Shown here in pieces: positions 15,168-23,808 of a stretch of 64,000 nucleotides of DNA. The translations under genes and the position numbers were made by a program. The notes beneath the pieces are model-generated. The model worked only from the letters and a program-made list of their open reading frames with translations. It did not search any database and was not told where the DNA came from. How positions within the stretch are numbered: position 1 is the stretch's first letter; each line of letters begins with the position of its first letter. Source of the DNA: Blastocatellia bacterium UBA7656 (lineage in GTDB: Bacteria > Acidobacteriota > Blastocatellia > UBA7656); NCBI GenBank assembly GCA_002483445.1, contig DLHY01000091.1, forward strand, positions 1 to 64,000, read 5' to 3'.

Positions 15168-17789
15168 TCACACGGGAAGATTTGAAGCGCGTTCTCTGCA
15201 CTCGATCAGGAGTCGCGCCAACTCTCCAACGGTCGCCGGACGGACGCCCCGACTGCGGTTGGCCGCGCCTATCTCGAATGCGACCCTCCACTGCTCGAAT
15301 AAAACGCGATAAGCGTCAAACAGGCTGTTTCGCGGATCGTAAATGTGAGTCGCTTCCGATGTGACTCCGTTCAACTCGATGACCTTGAAGTTTTTCCCCT
15401 CTTTGAAATCTTCTATCGAACGCGCGCGTATGTCGAACCGCCCGTAGTAAAAACCCTCAAAGCCGCGGCTTATCCGGTCGATCACTTCGTCAAGGCTCTC
15501 TGTTTTGATCCATTCGCCATCAAGAAAGATCGCGCCACGGCAATGCGTGCCAATCTCGACGAGTTGCACCCGCTCGCCCTCAGCGGGCATCTCCCACAAA
15601 TGATCTTCATGTTTGCTGAGATAAAATCGCGCCATCGAGACCGCGCGATCATCTTTGAGTATCAATCTTTCGAGCGTGCTTCGGCCATCGCCCGTGACTG
15701 CGGGGAATCTCTTTTCAGTTATGGAAAAAATCCGGCCCCGCTCCTCGTCAGGATGGCGGTAGTAAAAAACTCCGAACTCGAATCCGCCGATGTGTTCCTG
15801 AATTATCGTGTCGCCCCAAGAGCGCCGCAGATAATCTTCCATCTCGTCCGTCGATCTCACGACCGCCACCCCCGACCCGCGCTGGCCTTCGTTCGGTTTC
15901 AACACGACAGGAAAATCCAGATCGTTTTCAATCATAAACGCTCGCGCTCGCTCCGCCCGTTTCTCAGCCGTGAGCGCGGATTCGATAAGTCGGGCGCGAG
16001 CGACATACTCTTTGAAACGGGAAAGGCCGTCGAGTATCTCGATCTTCGATTCTCCGATGAATCCGCCCGCAGGCATCGCCGGGTTGGCTGCTGTGAAAAC
16101 TGTCAGACTGCGATGGCGCAGGGCAAGCCACGCGATGTAGCCAACGACAGGCGGATAGAAAATCCACGGCGGCCAGAATTCCCATCGCATCATTCGCTTC
16201 CACTTCGATACCAGAAGCCTGCGACCTCGATAAGTCGACAGCTTAACGCCGAGCTTTGCCACGACGTAAACAAGAATGATAGCGATCACCGCCTGAAGGA
16301 AAAAGTTTCGCCCCGCAAGCAGAGCCGATCCCATCAACTCGCCGCCCAGAAAAGCTGACACGGCGACGAGCAGCGGAGTCCACACGACCCCGGCGATGAG
16401 GAAGTACAGAGTGAACCACCAGAAACTCGTGTTCAACGTCCCGGCGGCGAAATAAGTCGGCAATCGCATCCCCGGCACGAAGCGGCTCGCGGCGATCACT
16501 ATCAATCCCTTGCGCGTAAACCACGCGGAACTTCTTTCGACATCGCGCTCGCGGACGAACCATTTGAAAGGCGCTCGTTTGAGCGCCGGACGACCGAAAT
16601 AACGGCCCGCGAGAAAGAGCAACACGTCGCCGAAGAAGATGCCGAAAAAACATGCGAACGCCGCCAACGTGTAGCTGATTCGCCCCTCGGCGACCATCAG
16701 CCCCGCGCCTATCGATGTCAAATCCTCGCTCACGAGCGTCGCTGCGGCTAAAAGCGCAGTCATCACCAGAGCCGTCACGCCTGCGGCTTTGGGCAGGTCT
16801 GACGTACTGAAAGGCATCTGTGATCGACTGACGCGCCCAGGGTCGGCAGTCGCTCGCGTCTGCGCGCGGCCCTGATCTACGCGGCTGAGAAAATCGAGAA
16901 TCGCAGGGGCGAGCATATTCCCTTTACTGAAGACCATGAAATGATCGTCGTCGTAAAGTATGATCTCGCTTTGAGGCGCGAGGCGATGATGCTCCCGCGC
17001 GGCTTCGACGGGAACGAGTATATCTCGATTGCCATGAATAATAAGCGCGGGCTGATCGATGCGGGCGATGATCTCGCGCAGAGGTCGCTGATCGGAATCA
17101 TAGAAGTTGCGCGCATAAGGGACGCTGAGCATCGCGTCGTCGAGCCAGCCGAAATGCGGCGTGCCTTCGCGCATCAGCCACAGAAAAGATAATTGCAGAC
17201 CGTGCAGCGCGTGGTTGAGATAATAATCGCCCAGCAACTCCATCTCCTGAACGCCGATGGATGAAAGCAGCGTGAGCGAGAGCGCGCGATCAGGAGCGCG
17301 GTCGATAAGATCGAGCGCGACTCCGCCGCCCATGCTGAAGCCGACGAGGTGAGCGCGTTCTACTTTGAGCGCGTCCATCAACTGAAGCGTGTAATCGGCG
17401 TGCGCGCGTATGGAATAATCCGAAACGTCAGTAGTCGAATGGCCGAAGCCGGGAAGGTCGAGCGCGATGACCCGATATTGTTTTGCCAGCGCGGGAGCGA
17501 GCGAGTTGAAATCATTCTTGCTGCCGGGGCTTCCGTGAAGAAGCAGGATGGTCGGGCGATCTTTGCCTTCTGCGGGATGATGCTCGCGATATGAAATGCG
17601 AACGGTTTTCGATGTTCGCTGATCGTCGTCGACTTCTTGAACTGTAACGCTCAGTTCGCCATTGCCTGCGATTGTCGAATCAAGAGAGCGAACGATGTAG
17701 GAGAGGACGAGCAAAGCGAAATAGGCGATGAGCAAAAACCTTCGCCATCGTCGCTTCGAAACATGTTTGGTTGTCGCGCTGTCAGTCAT
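15168..17789 (-). CDS. Tripartite membrane protein: alpha/beta hydrolase + DedA/VTT + ATP-grasp
   Basis: An 873-residue fusion. Residues 17-35 are a membrane anchor; 75-305 an alpha/beta hydrolase (LLLHGSPGS oxyanion loop; nucleophile S152 in GFSMGGG; D256 in GNRD; H283). Residues 335-515 form a DedA/VTT membrane domain with the signature SRFVPGMRLPTYFAAG. A hydrophobic link at 540-558 leads to an ATP-grasp domain (600-835): VVLKPNEGQRGSG (K631), QEHIGGFEFGVFYYR, GRFDIR (D785), VIELNG (E805, N807). DedA proteins move or remodel lipids, and ATP-grasp enzymes of this kind join a carboxylate to an amine or thiol, so the fusion may attach a substrate to a lipid, flip it and cleave it. Last gene of the operon with OlsB- and PlsC-like acyltransferases, 5 bp after the NRDE gene. 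Domain calls are strong; the combined reaction is inference. Confidence 0.88.
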   Translation of the reverse strand: MTDSATTKHVSKRRWRRFLLIAYFALLVLSYIVRSLDSTIAGNGELSVTVQEVDDDQRTSKTVRISYREHHPAEGKDRPTILLLHGSPGSKNDFNSLAPALAKQYRVIALDLPGFGHSTTDVSDYSIRAHADYTLQLMDALKVERAHLVGFSMGGGVALDLIDRAPDRALSLTLLSSIGVQEMELLGDYYLNHALHGLQLSFLWLMREGTPHFGWLDDAMLSVPYARNFYDSDQRPLREIIARIDQPALIIHGNRDILVPVEAAREHHRLAPQSEIILYDDDHFMVFSKGNMLAPAILDFLSRVDQGRAQTRATADPGRVSRSQMPFSTSDLPKAAGVTALVMTALLAAATLVSEDLTSIGAGLMVAEGRISYTLAAFACFFGIFFGDVLLFLAGRYFGRPALKRAPFKWFVRERDVERSSAWFTRKGLIVIAASRFVPGMRLPTYFAAGTLNTSFWWFTLYFLIAGVVWTPLLVAVSAFLGGELMGSALLAGRNFFLQAVIAIILVYVVAKLGVKLSTYRGRRLLVSKWKRMMRWEFWPPWIFYPPVVGYIAWLALRHRSLTVFTAANPAMPAGGFIGESKIEILDGLSRFKEYVARARLIESALTAEKRAERARAFMIENDLDFPVVLKPNEGQRGSGVAVVRSTDEMEDYLRRSWGDTIIQEHIGGFEFGVFYYRHPDEERGRIFSITEKRFPAVTGDGRSTLERLILKDDRAVSMARFYLSKHEDHLWEMPAEGERVQLVEIGTHCRGAIFLDGEWIKTESLDEVIDRISRGFEGFYYGRFDIRARSIEDFKEGKNFKVIELNGVTSEATHIYDPRNSLFDAYRVLFEQWRVAFEIGAANRSRGVRPATVGELARLLIECRERASNLPV

Positions 17790-17794
17790 CGCGC

Positions 17795-18532
17795 TCAGTT
17801 CGATCTTTCCATCCTAATCGCTTCATCAGCGTTTTCAAAAGACGCCAGACAGGGCGAGTCGGCAAAGTAAAAGAACCTGATGGAATTGGCGGCGACTTTG
17901 ATGTAGCTGAAGCTGACGGTTCGCGCATCGTCGCGGTGCATACATGGAGAGTATGGGCCGCGAGCGGGCGCGTGACTTTGATGAAAATTCATAAGCAGTC
18001 GGGCGTCCGCGCTACCACCCGACGCGCCAGCTAGTTCTTCGAATAGTCTCTTGCGCGAATCCCTCGCGCCTGCCTGATCGAATGAGGAAGAGACCAGTGG
18101 CTTTGCCGATTCGCCATCTCCGACGCGCATCTCGCAGCCAGTCCATTCGATAAGCAGGCATTTTTCTCCCGGCTCAAAGGCGGCGAGAGTGAACGGTTGA
18201 AACTGGCTGAGATCGATTCCTTCGACGCGGGTTTGCGCTTCGATGCGCGAAGACGCATCCATCAGATTTTTCACCAGCAGCCCGCGACTCGTGTATGGAT
18301 GCGCCTCTCCCTCGCTCTGATCTTCGTAGCGATTCAACAAGCAGAGGGCGACGCCGAACTGATTGACCCCGATCCAGGTGCCGCCGTGATCGCCATCTGC
18401 GGGAGCGATGAATCGGACTCCGCGCATCTCGCTGACTACGGGCGCAGAAGCCCGACTACGCGAATGCCGTTCATCGCGGTTGCACATCAAATCGAACTCA
18501 TCGCCCTGATGCGCCCAGCTTACCGTACACAT
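17795..18532 (-). CDS. NRDE (TANGO2-like) family protein
   Basis: A 245-residue protein of the NRDE/TANGO2 family, whose name motif C-N-R-D-E-R is at residues 17-22. The chain starts MCTVSW, and Cys2 is the conserved N-terminal residue that would become the nucleophile of an Ntn-type fold after Met removal; this and GGAGAG 4 bp upstream favour ATG 18532 over the TTG at 18544. HGGTWIGVN and FHQSH near residues 185-189 are also family features. The biochemical role is unsettled (haem and lipid handling have been proposed for eukaryotic relatives). It overlaps the DinB gene end by 13 bp and sits 5 bp before the fusion gene, so it belongs to the lipid operon. Confidence 0.82.
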   Translation of the reverse strand: MCTVSWAHQGDEFDLMCNRDERHSRSRASAPVVSEMRGVRFIAPADGDHGGTWIGVNQFGVALCLLNRYEDQSEGEAHPYTSRGLLVKNLMDASSRIEAQTRVEGIDLSQFQPFTLAAFEPGEKCLLIEWTGCEMRVGDGESAKPLVSSSFDQAGARDSRKRLFEELAGASGGSADARLLMNFHQSHAPARGPYSPCMHRDDARTVSFSYIKVAANSIRFFYFADSPCLASFENADEAIRMERSN

Positions 18533-19038
18533 TGCGCTCTCCAATGCCTGAGAGTCGAAGGCGCGACGCCGAATTCCTCACCCGGCTCGATGCCTCTCAT
18601 TCGCAGCGAGACGGCTACTATCGCGTAATGATGAATCGTATGACTGAGTAAAAACTGAAGCTCGCGCTTCACTGACGAGCGACTCCAGTCGGCGCTCGCC
18701 GAACATTCGGAAATCACCTGCACTTCACGCTCGCAGTCTTCATTGGCAAGCCCTCGCAGGCATTCGATTATCGCTTCGATTTTTTCAATGGCAGTTTGGC
18801 GGTTCGTTTCGACCTCAGCGTTTCTTTCTCTCAGGTCATAGTTGATGCGGCCCGTCTTGATTCCCGCGGCGAAGCAGGCATAAAAATCTATGCAGTGGCG
18901 GAAATGGCCGCCTGCTGCCGCTTTCGCCAAAGGCGCGGTCGAAGTCAAATATGCATCGTCATCGATTGCCGAAATCAAATCAATCCCCTGCATAAGTGCG
19001 TGAACATTATCATCTATCAGCCTGTCTGTGTGCTGCAC
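18520..19038 (-). CDS. DinB/YfiT-like putative metalloenzyme
   Basis: A 172-residue four-helix-bundle protein with the DinB/YfiT histidine pattern: H45 (GGHFRHCIDFY) and H133/H137 (LSHTIHHYAIVAV). Members bind a divalent metal and include thiol-dependent S-transferases, but most are unassigned. It overlaps the end of the acyltransferase gene by 22 bp and is overlapped by the NRDE gene, so translation is probably coupled. No signal peptide. Confidence 0.72.
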   Translation of the reverse strand: MQHTDRLIDDNVHALMQGIDLISAIDDDAYLTSTAPLAKAAAGGHFRHCIDFYACFAAGIKTGRINYDLRERNAEVETNRQTAIEKIEAIIECLRGLANEDCEREVQVISECSASADWSRSSVKRELQFLLSHTIHHYAIVAVSLRMRGIEPGEEFGVAPSTLRHWRAQCVR

Positions 19039-19802
19039 GTTTCCTCCAATTCGACTACGGGTATGAATTGCTCATTGACTGCGCGCCATAATTCACTGGC
19101 GAGCAGCTTGCGATCACTCTGCACTATCGGTTCATCGCCGAAACTCAGCGTTGCCTCAATGGAAGTCAGTTGAAAGAGTCTGAACAGATGATCCGCGAAA
19201 GTCATATCGCCCCACCAGCAAACCGACAAGTGCGCGGGCGTCTCACCAGCCGCCGCGCGGTAACTCACTGCGGAGTAAGAAACCGGAAACTCTATCTTCG
19301 CCGCCGAGTGAAGCAGCGAAGGGTTGAAGGGCGCGACCCCGACGCCCGCGGTGCTTGTGCCTTCGGCAAACAGTACGACCCCGCGACTGTCGCCGAGAAC
19401 TTTTTCAATGAGACTGTTGACGCGCACAACGTCGCGGCGGCAATCGCGGTCTATGAAAATGGTGTCAACCTGTCGACACAAAAAACCCACCAGAGGCCAG
19501 TTTGCTACATCCTTTTTAGCTATGAATATGCAATCGAAACACGCTGCCATCACCACGATATCGACGTAGCTGAGATGATTCGACACCAGAAAAAAAGGCG
19601 GGCGAGGCGGCGAGCCGCGCATTTTGATTTTTATTCCGAGCAAGCTGGCTGTGCTTCTGGCCCACGCGCGAAAGATGAAGTTGCGCCATCTCGTTTTTTT
19701 TGAAGCCGGCAGAAAAACTTTGACCACCATCAACAACGCGCCCAGCGAGAGAGTGAGTGCGATGAGGATGACGGTTTTGACTGAGGCGCGCAGGAACTTC
19801 AT
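19017..19802 (-). CDS. 1-acyl-sn-glycerol-3-phosphate/lyso-ornithine-lipid O-acyltransferase (PlsC/OlsA family)
   Basis: A 261-residue membrane-bound acyltransferase. After an N-terminal transmembrane helix (about 8-28) come the PlsC motifs NHLSYVD (H76, D81) and LFAEGTSTAG (E147-G-T), the catalytic and substrate-binding blocks that transfer acyl from acyl-ACP or -CoA to a hydroxyl. The family includes PlsC and OlsA; the preceding gene is OlsB-like with 8 bp between, and OlsB-OlsA is the ornithine-lipid pair, so OlsA function is my preferred call. Start taken at ATG 19802, not the in-frame ATG at 19844 that would overlap the upstream gene. Confidence 0.85.
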   Translation of the reverse strand: MKFLRASVKTVILIALTLSLGALLMVVKVFLPASKKTRWRNFIFRAWARSTASLLGIKIKMRGSPPRPPFFLVSNHLSYVDIVVMAACFDCIFIAKKDVANWPLVGFLCRQVDTIFIDRDCRRDVVRVNSLIEKVLGDSRGVVLFAEGTSTAGVGVAPFNPSLLHSAAKIEFPVSYSAVSYRAAAGETPAHLSVCWWGDMTFADHLFRLFQLTSIEATLSFGDEPIVQSDRKLLASELWRAVNEQFIPVVELEETCSTQTG

Positions 19803-19809
19803 TGAAAGC

Positions 19810-20625
19810 TCACGCTCCGAAAAATACCTTGCGTGTTTGCGCATCCATCTCCGCTACATCGAACAGGACGAGGTAATCGATAGTCTTGAAGAGGCGGTCA
19901 ATGGCCGGCGGCCCGCACACTCGCGCGCCGAAGCGCAGATAGGCTCCGAAGAGTTTCGGGATGCTCACTTGAATTTCATCCTTCGCCGTCAGGTCAGCAG
20001 CGCAGCACTCAAATCCGGGTTGTGGCCCCGCTCTGAAAGTCGGATGCAGGTGGCTTCCCTCTTCGAGCATCTGCATCACCCGCCAGCCTTCGCGCTCGTC
20101 CTGGCTCGTGAGCGAACAACAGCCGAAAAGATATCGCTTGCGGTTGTGAGCCACGTACATCGCCAGCCCTTTCCACAGCAGAAAGAGCGCCTGCGTGTTG
20201 CGATGAGAGGGCGAGATGCAGGCGCGGCCCAACTCTATCGAATCCGCAATCACGTCATCGGGAATCTTTGACAGATCGAATTCCACTGCCGAATAAAAGC
20301 CTCGGCCTGATTGCGCCATATCGCCTGTCTGACAGCGATAGGTTCCGATTATCTGACCTTCGACAGTGTCTTCGACGATGAGGTGATGACAGAAGTGATC
20401 GAACTCGTCGAGATCGCGCCCCGTTTGAAACGAAGACGCGAGACCTTCTCCGAGTTCGAGATTGAAGACCTCGAAGCGGAGACGGAGGATCGCGTCCAGT
20501 TCTTCGCGGGTGCGGGCGAATCGCATAAGGTATCGGCCTTCGCGAATCTCGCCGTGCGGCAATGCGTCAGTGAAGACGGGATAGGCCGCCGTTTCCGGCA
20601 AGACTTTGATGCGCGCGCTCTCCAT
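19810..20625 (-). CDS. OlsB-like GNAT N-acyltransferase (L-ornithine N-acyltransferase type)
   Basis: A 271-residue GNAT-fold protein of the family that includes OlsB and the autoinducer synthases. OlsB moves a 3-hydroxyacyl group from ACP to the alpha-amine of ornithine, the first step of ornithine lipid synthesis. Visible family blocks: RYLMRFARTREELDAILRLR, FEVFNLELGEG, DEFDHFCHHLIVED, GTYRCQTGDMA, and IELGRACISPSHRN. It is the first gene of the five-gene operon and is directly followed by a PlsC/OlsA gene. The amine acceptor could be ornithine, glutamine, lysine or glycine; sequence alone does not tell. Confidence 0.8.
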   Translation of the reverse strand: MESARIKVLPETAAYPVFTDALPHGEIREGRYLMRFARTREELDAILRLRFEVFNLELGEGLASSFQTGRDLDEFDHFCHHLIVEDTVEGQIIGTYRCQTGDMAQSGRGFYSAVEFDLSKIPDDVIADSIELGRACISPSHRNTQALFLLWKGLAMYVAHNRKRYLFGCCSLTSQDEREGWRVMQMLEEGSHLHPTFRAGPQPGFECCAADLTAKDEIQVSIPKLFGAYLRFGARVCGPPAIDRLFKTIDYLVLFDVAEMDAQTRKVFFGA

Positions 20626-20669
20626 AACGAACTCCGGCCAAGTATAGATGAAAACTGTGAAGGCGCAAG

Positions 20670-20708
20670 ATCGGCTGCATTGGCTTCCTCTGCTCGAACG
20701 CAGCCGAT
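20670..20708 (-). terminator. Inverted repeat between TonB receptor and lipid operon
   Basis: ATCGGCTGC and GCAGCCGAT (9-bp perfect arms, 21-bp loop) lie 48 bp after the stop of the TonB-receptor gene on the minus strand. No T-run follows, so Rho-independent action is doubtful; it may stabilise mRNA ends instead. Confidence 0.4.
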
Positions 20709-20756
20709 TTCCCCGTCTATTTATATTGCATGAGCGCGCTGATTTATTCCCGCTCT

Positions 20757-23039
20757 CTATTTCGATCCCAGATTGAACCGTATGCCGATGCGAACGAGTG
20801 TGGGCGGCCCTATGGTTCTCACCGGCGTGCGCCCGATGTCATATCGCTCGTTGAAAACATTTTCCACCGCGCCGAATACCTCCACTCCTCCCTTGACGCG
20901 GCGCGAGGCGAGAAGATCGAGAGTGAAAAACTTATCGAGCGCGAGCTCATTTCTGTCATCATCGAACTGCGAGCCGATGGCCCGCCCCTGAAAGCCTAAA
21001 GTGATGATGCGCGGATTAGAGTATCGCACCTGAAAAGTGAATTGATGACGCGGAACCTGCGGAATGAGCAATCCTTCGAGCGCGGTGTTGGCGGGAAATT
21101 CCAATACGGTCGCATCGACGAACTGATAACCGCCTGTGATGACGATCTCGCTTGTCACTCTCGCCTCGGCTTCGATTTCCAATCCGCGAGAGCGAGTGCG
21201 ACCGAGATTTTCGCGTCGGCGCGTGATCAGCGCGGGCGTAACAGAGAGGGTGACATTGGCGACAGGCCGCGTGACTTCGCTCCAGAAAAACGCGCCGCGA
21301 ATGTTGAGCCGTCGATTGAAAGCATAAGCGTGCGCGCCCGCTTCGCCGCCTGCCAGCCGCTCGGCTCGCAGGTTTTCATTCGCGAGAGTGAAAACATTGC
21401 CGACCCGAAATGACCTGTAAAGCTCGTTGAGCGTCGGCGCGCGAAACGCCCTGTAGCCCGATCCGGTCAGCGAAAAATTATCTGTCAGCTTGTAGAGCAG
21501 AGATAGCCGCGGGCTGAAAGCCGTTTCGTCGCGGTCATCGAACAGGGTCACTCGCGCAGGGCCGGGAGCGGCGAGGGGTTGAGTAGTCGACAGCGCATCG
21601 AAGTTGCTCCAGCGATCTACGCGGGCGCTTACGGTCGCGATGAATCGATTCGTTATGCGAATGATGTCCTGACCGAAGACGCCCGTCGTGCGCTCGCGCC
21701 CGCCCGCGCCGATTGCGGATGAAAGATTTCCCGCGATGAAAGCAAGCTCATCGCTCGCGCCCCGCACTTCCCGATAATCAACTCCCGCGACAAATGTTTG
21801 ACGTGAACCTGCCGAGCGCGACCACTGAGCCGCAAACCCTGTCTGCTGCGCTGGCACGCGCTGGCTTCGCGTAATCGTTTCGCTGTTACGATCAGCGGCG
21901 ACCGCCGAAAAATCCTGATCGAAAACCTGAGTGCTTGCGTAACCGCGAAGCACGAACGATCCCAGGCGCGCGGATTGCCAGTCCGCGCCCAAAGCGAATT
22001 GTCGAATGTAGGTTTGGTTGACTTGAATCGGCGTACCGTTTTCGCGGTCTTCGCCAAAAATTGATCCATTCAGAAAAACGCGACCGCCTGAAAAAAATCT
22101 TTCGAGCGTGAGATCGAGCGCGGTATGCTCCGCGCCCGCTGCGGTATCGACCGCGCCCCGATCATCTTCGTCCACGATGATGTAGCCGTCTGTGTGAAAA
22201 ACCTCGCCGGACAGTCGCGCGCCAAGCTGACCGACTCGCCCGCCTGCGAAGAACGATCCGTAAGGAGTCTTCTGATTTCCGTAAGAAGCCTCGACCGAAA
22301 CATCGATGTCGCGCGGCTCGCGGCGGATGATATTGATCGCTCCTCCAAGCGCGTCCGTGCCGTAGAGATTCGACTCTCCTCCGCGCACAAGTTCCACGCG
22401 GCTGATAGCTTCGCGCGGGATGCGATCCCAGTAGACCCATCCGCCGAAAGGATCGTTGAGCGGGATCGAGTCTGACAGCACTACGGCGCGACTCGCTCCG
22501 CTGGCTCCCACACCGCGAAGCGAGACGCCCTGAGTAGTGGGGTTGGCCGTGCGGCTGCCCGATCTGCGGAAGAGCGAAAACCCGACGGCCTGACGCAGCG
22601 CGTCGTCGAGCGTGAGCGCGGCAGTCGTCGAGAGGTCTTCGCCCGACAGCACGACGAGGCTCGCGCCGGTGTCGCTCACGCGCGTTTCGGTTCGCGCTGC
22701 GGTGACGATTACTTCTTCAGAAATGGGATCAGGCTCAAGGACGAATTCGAGAGACTTGTCCTTCTCGCTCCACGGTTTCGAGAGAGGCGCAAACCCCTGC
22801 GCTCGAATCGTGATTTTGCCCGTCGTCGATGGAACGTCGAGCGTGAAGCGGCCTTCGACATCGGTTTTCTGATTGACTGAAAAGGAGCCGCTCGTAAAAG
22901 CGACCTCAGCGCCGATGACCGCCGCGCCCGTTTTGTCAGTGACAGTGCCTTCGACTCGATGTCCGTTTTGAAAAGCCGCGGAGTCGAAGCAAAGAATCAG
23001 CAGGAGCGCCAGCGCGCGCATAAATGAATTTCTAGTCAT
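20757..23039 (-). CDS. TonB-dependent outer-membrane receptor with carboxypeptidase-regulatory domain
   Basis: A 760-residue outer-membrane receptor. Signal peptide MTRNSFMRALALLLILCFDS; residues about 25-110 are a carboxypeptidase-regulatory-like beta-sandwich (VEGTVTDKTGAAVIGAEV); the plug follows (VIVTAARTETRVSDTGAS, TTQGVSLRGVGASGASR, WDRIPREAISRVELVRGGES); the barrel ends in FNERYDIGRTPVRTIGPP and a terminal IGIRFNLGSK. The ligand is not evident; the plug resembles BtuB/FepA-type transporters, and no cobalamin riboswitch is visible in the short leader. Start at ATG 23039 follows GGAGG; the longer frame from 23120 has no support. A TonB-like protein is at 38.9 kb. Confidence 0.9.
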   Translation of the reverse strand: MTRNSFMRALALLLILCFDSAAFQNGHRVEGTVTDKTGAAVIGAEVAFTSGSFSVNQKTDVEGRFTLDVPSTTGKITIRAQGFAPLSKPWSEKDKSLEFVLEPDPISEEVIVTAARTETRVSDTGASLVVLSGEDLSTTAALTLDDALRQAVGFSLFRRSGSRTANPTTQGVSLRGVGASGASRAVVLSDSIPLNDPFGGWVYWDRIPREAISRVELVRGGESNLYGTDALGGAINIIRREPRDIDVSVEASYGNQKTPYGSFFAGGRVGQLGARLSGEVFHTDGYIIVDEDDRGAVDTAAGAEHTALDLTLERFFSGGRVFLNGSIFGEDRENGTPIQVNQTYIRQFALGADWQSARLGSFVLRGYASTQVFDQDFSAVAADRNSETITRSQRVPAQQTGFAAQWSRSAGSRQTFVAGVDYREVRGASDELAFIAGNLSSAIGAGGRERTTGVFGQDIIRITNRFIATVSARVDRWSNFDALSTTQPLAAPGPARVTLFDDRDETAFSPRLSLLYKLTDNFSLTGSGYRAFRAPTLNELYRSFRVGNVFTLANENLRAERLAGGEAGAHAYAFNRRLNIRGAFFWSEVTRPVANVTLSVTPALITRRRENLGRTRSRGLEIEAEARVTSEIVITGGYQFVDATVLEFPANTALEGLLIPQVPRHQFTFQVRYSNPRIITLGFQGRAIGSQFDDDRNELALDKFFTLDLLASRRVKGGVEVFGAVENVFNERYDIGRTPVRTIGPPTLVRIGIRFNLGSK

Positions 23040-23116
23040 GTTGCAGGAACTACCTCCAATCAATTCTTTCGGCGAGCTTAGGATGGCTGATTGCGACCGA
23101 CAAGTCTGTCGTCGCC

Positions 23117-23317
23117 TCACAAATCAGTGCCGCGCCCTTCTCGCAAATCCTTCAACGCTTCCTCGGCGAGTTGGTCGAGCCGGCCCGCAGCAACATCTGT
23201 CTCTAATTGCTCGTCCCAAAGGCTTGCATCGAATTTGGCAAACCACTCGCGAAATGCCGTCAAATCATCAGGCGAGAGATGGCGCACCGCATCTTGAATA
23301 TCCTGAACCGTATTCAT
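23117..23317 (-). CDS. Orphan antitoxin-like protein
   Basis: A 66-residue acidic protein with the pattern of small antitoxins paired with ParE/RelE toxins: LSPDDLTAFREWFAKFD, then WDEQLETDVAAGRLDQLAEE and ALKDLREGR. In related loci the toxin starts within a few bases of this stop; here the next gene on the strand is the TonB receptor and no toxin frame is present, so the toxin has been lost. ATG 23317 is chosen because MNTVQDIQDAV is the family N-terminus. Confidence 0.65.
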   Translation of the reverse strand: MNTVQDIQDAVRHLSPDDLTAFREWFAKFDASLWDEQLETDVAAGRLDQLAEEALKDLREGRGTDL

Positions 23318-23398
23318 AACCGGGAGATTACTCCGTTCGCGCATTCAACGCAATTATCTCGGCTATCGCACCGGACGAACCGATTGTCGGGCGCTGGC

Positions 23399-23806
23399 TC
23401 AGGGCAACTTGTCAAATCCTGCTTGAGCGAAATGTCTGTCAAATGTCAGTGCTGCTTTTATGCCTCGCTGCTTCATTACGACGAACGATATGCAATCGGT
23501 CAGAGAATATGTCTTGTCTTTGTGCTTTTGGAAATACTCCCATCCTTCGTAGAATAATGCTTCGTCAACATGGATTAGTTCAATCGAGTCTGCCTGAATG
23601 AGATTGCTGCCTACTTCAACCGCTTTTTCGTGCCGCCCGCGACTATTGAAGAATGTTACTACTTCATCGAACACATAGGATGTCGTCACTAATCGTGGAA
23701 GTGATTTGAGCAGCTTCCGCCAATGTTGTGAAACAGCTTTGTGGTTCTGGTCGTCTGACGCTTCCAACGCTATGACGTAACCAGCGTCAAGAAATAGTGT
23801 CTTCAT
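23399..23806 (-). CDS. PIN-domain ribonuclease toxin (VapC-like)
   Basis: A 135-residue PIN domain. The acidic active-site residues are in place: D7 (LFLDAGYVIALE), the D/E pair in SYVFDEVVTFF, D in YSLTDCISFVVM and D in LTFDRHFAQAGF. Such proteins are Mg-dependent ribonucleases acting as VapBC toxins. The antitoxin gene is 2 bp upstream. Base composition of this stretch is more AT-rich than the flanks, in keeping with a mobile toxin-antitoxin cassette. Confidence 0.85.
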   Translation of the reverse strand: MKTLFLDAGYVIALEASDDQNHKAVSQHWRKLLKSLPRLVTTSYVFDEVVTFFNSRGRHEKAVEVGSNLIQADSIELIHVDEALFYEGWEYFQKHKDKTYSLTDCISFVVMKQRGIKAALTFDRHFAQAGFDKLP

Positions 23807-23808
23807 TA

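Noticed and set aside
23040..23116. Cobalamin or other riboswitch before the TonB-dependent receptor
   Set aside because: Only 77 bp to the next gene, containing just a ribosome-binding site; too short for a known B12 aptamer.
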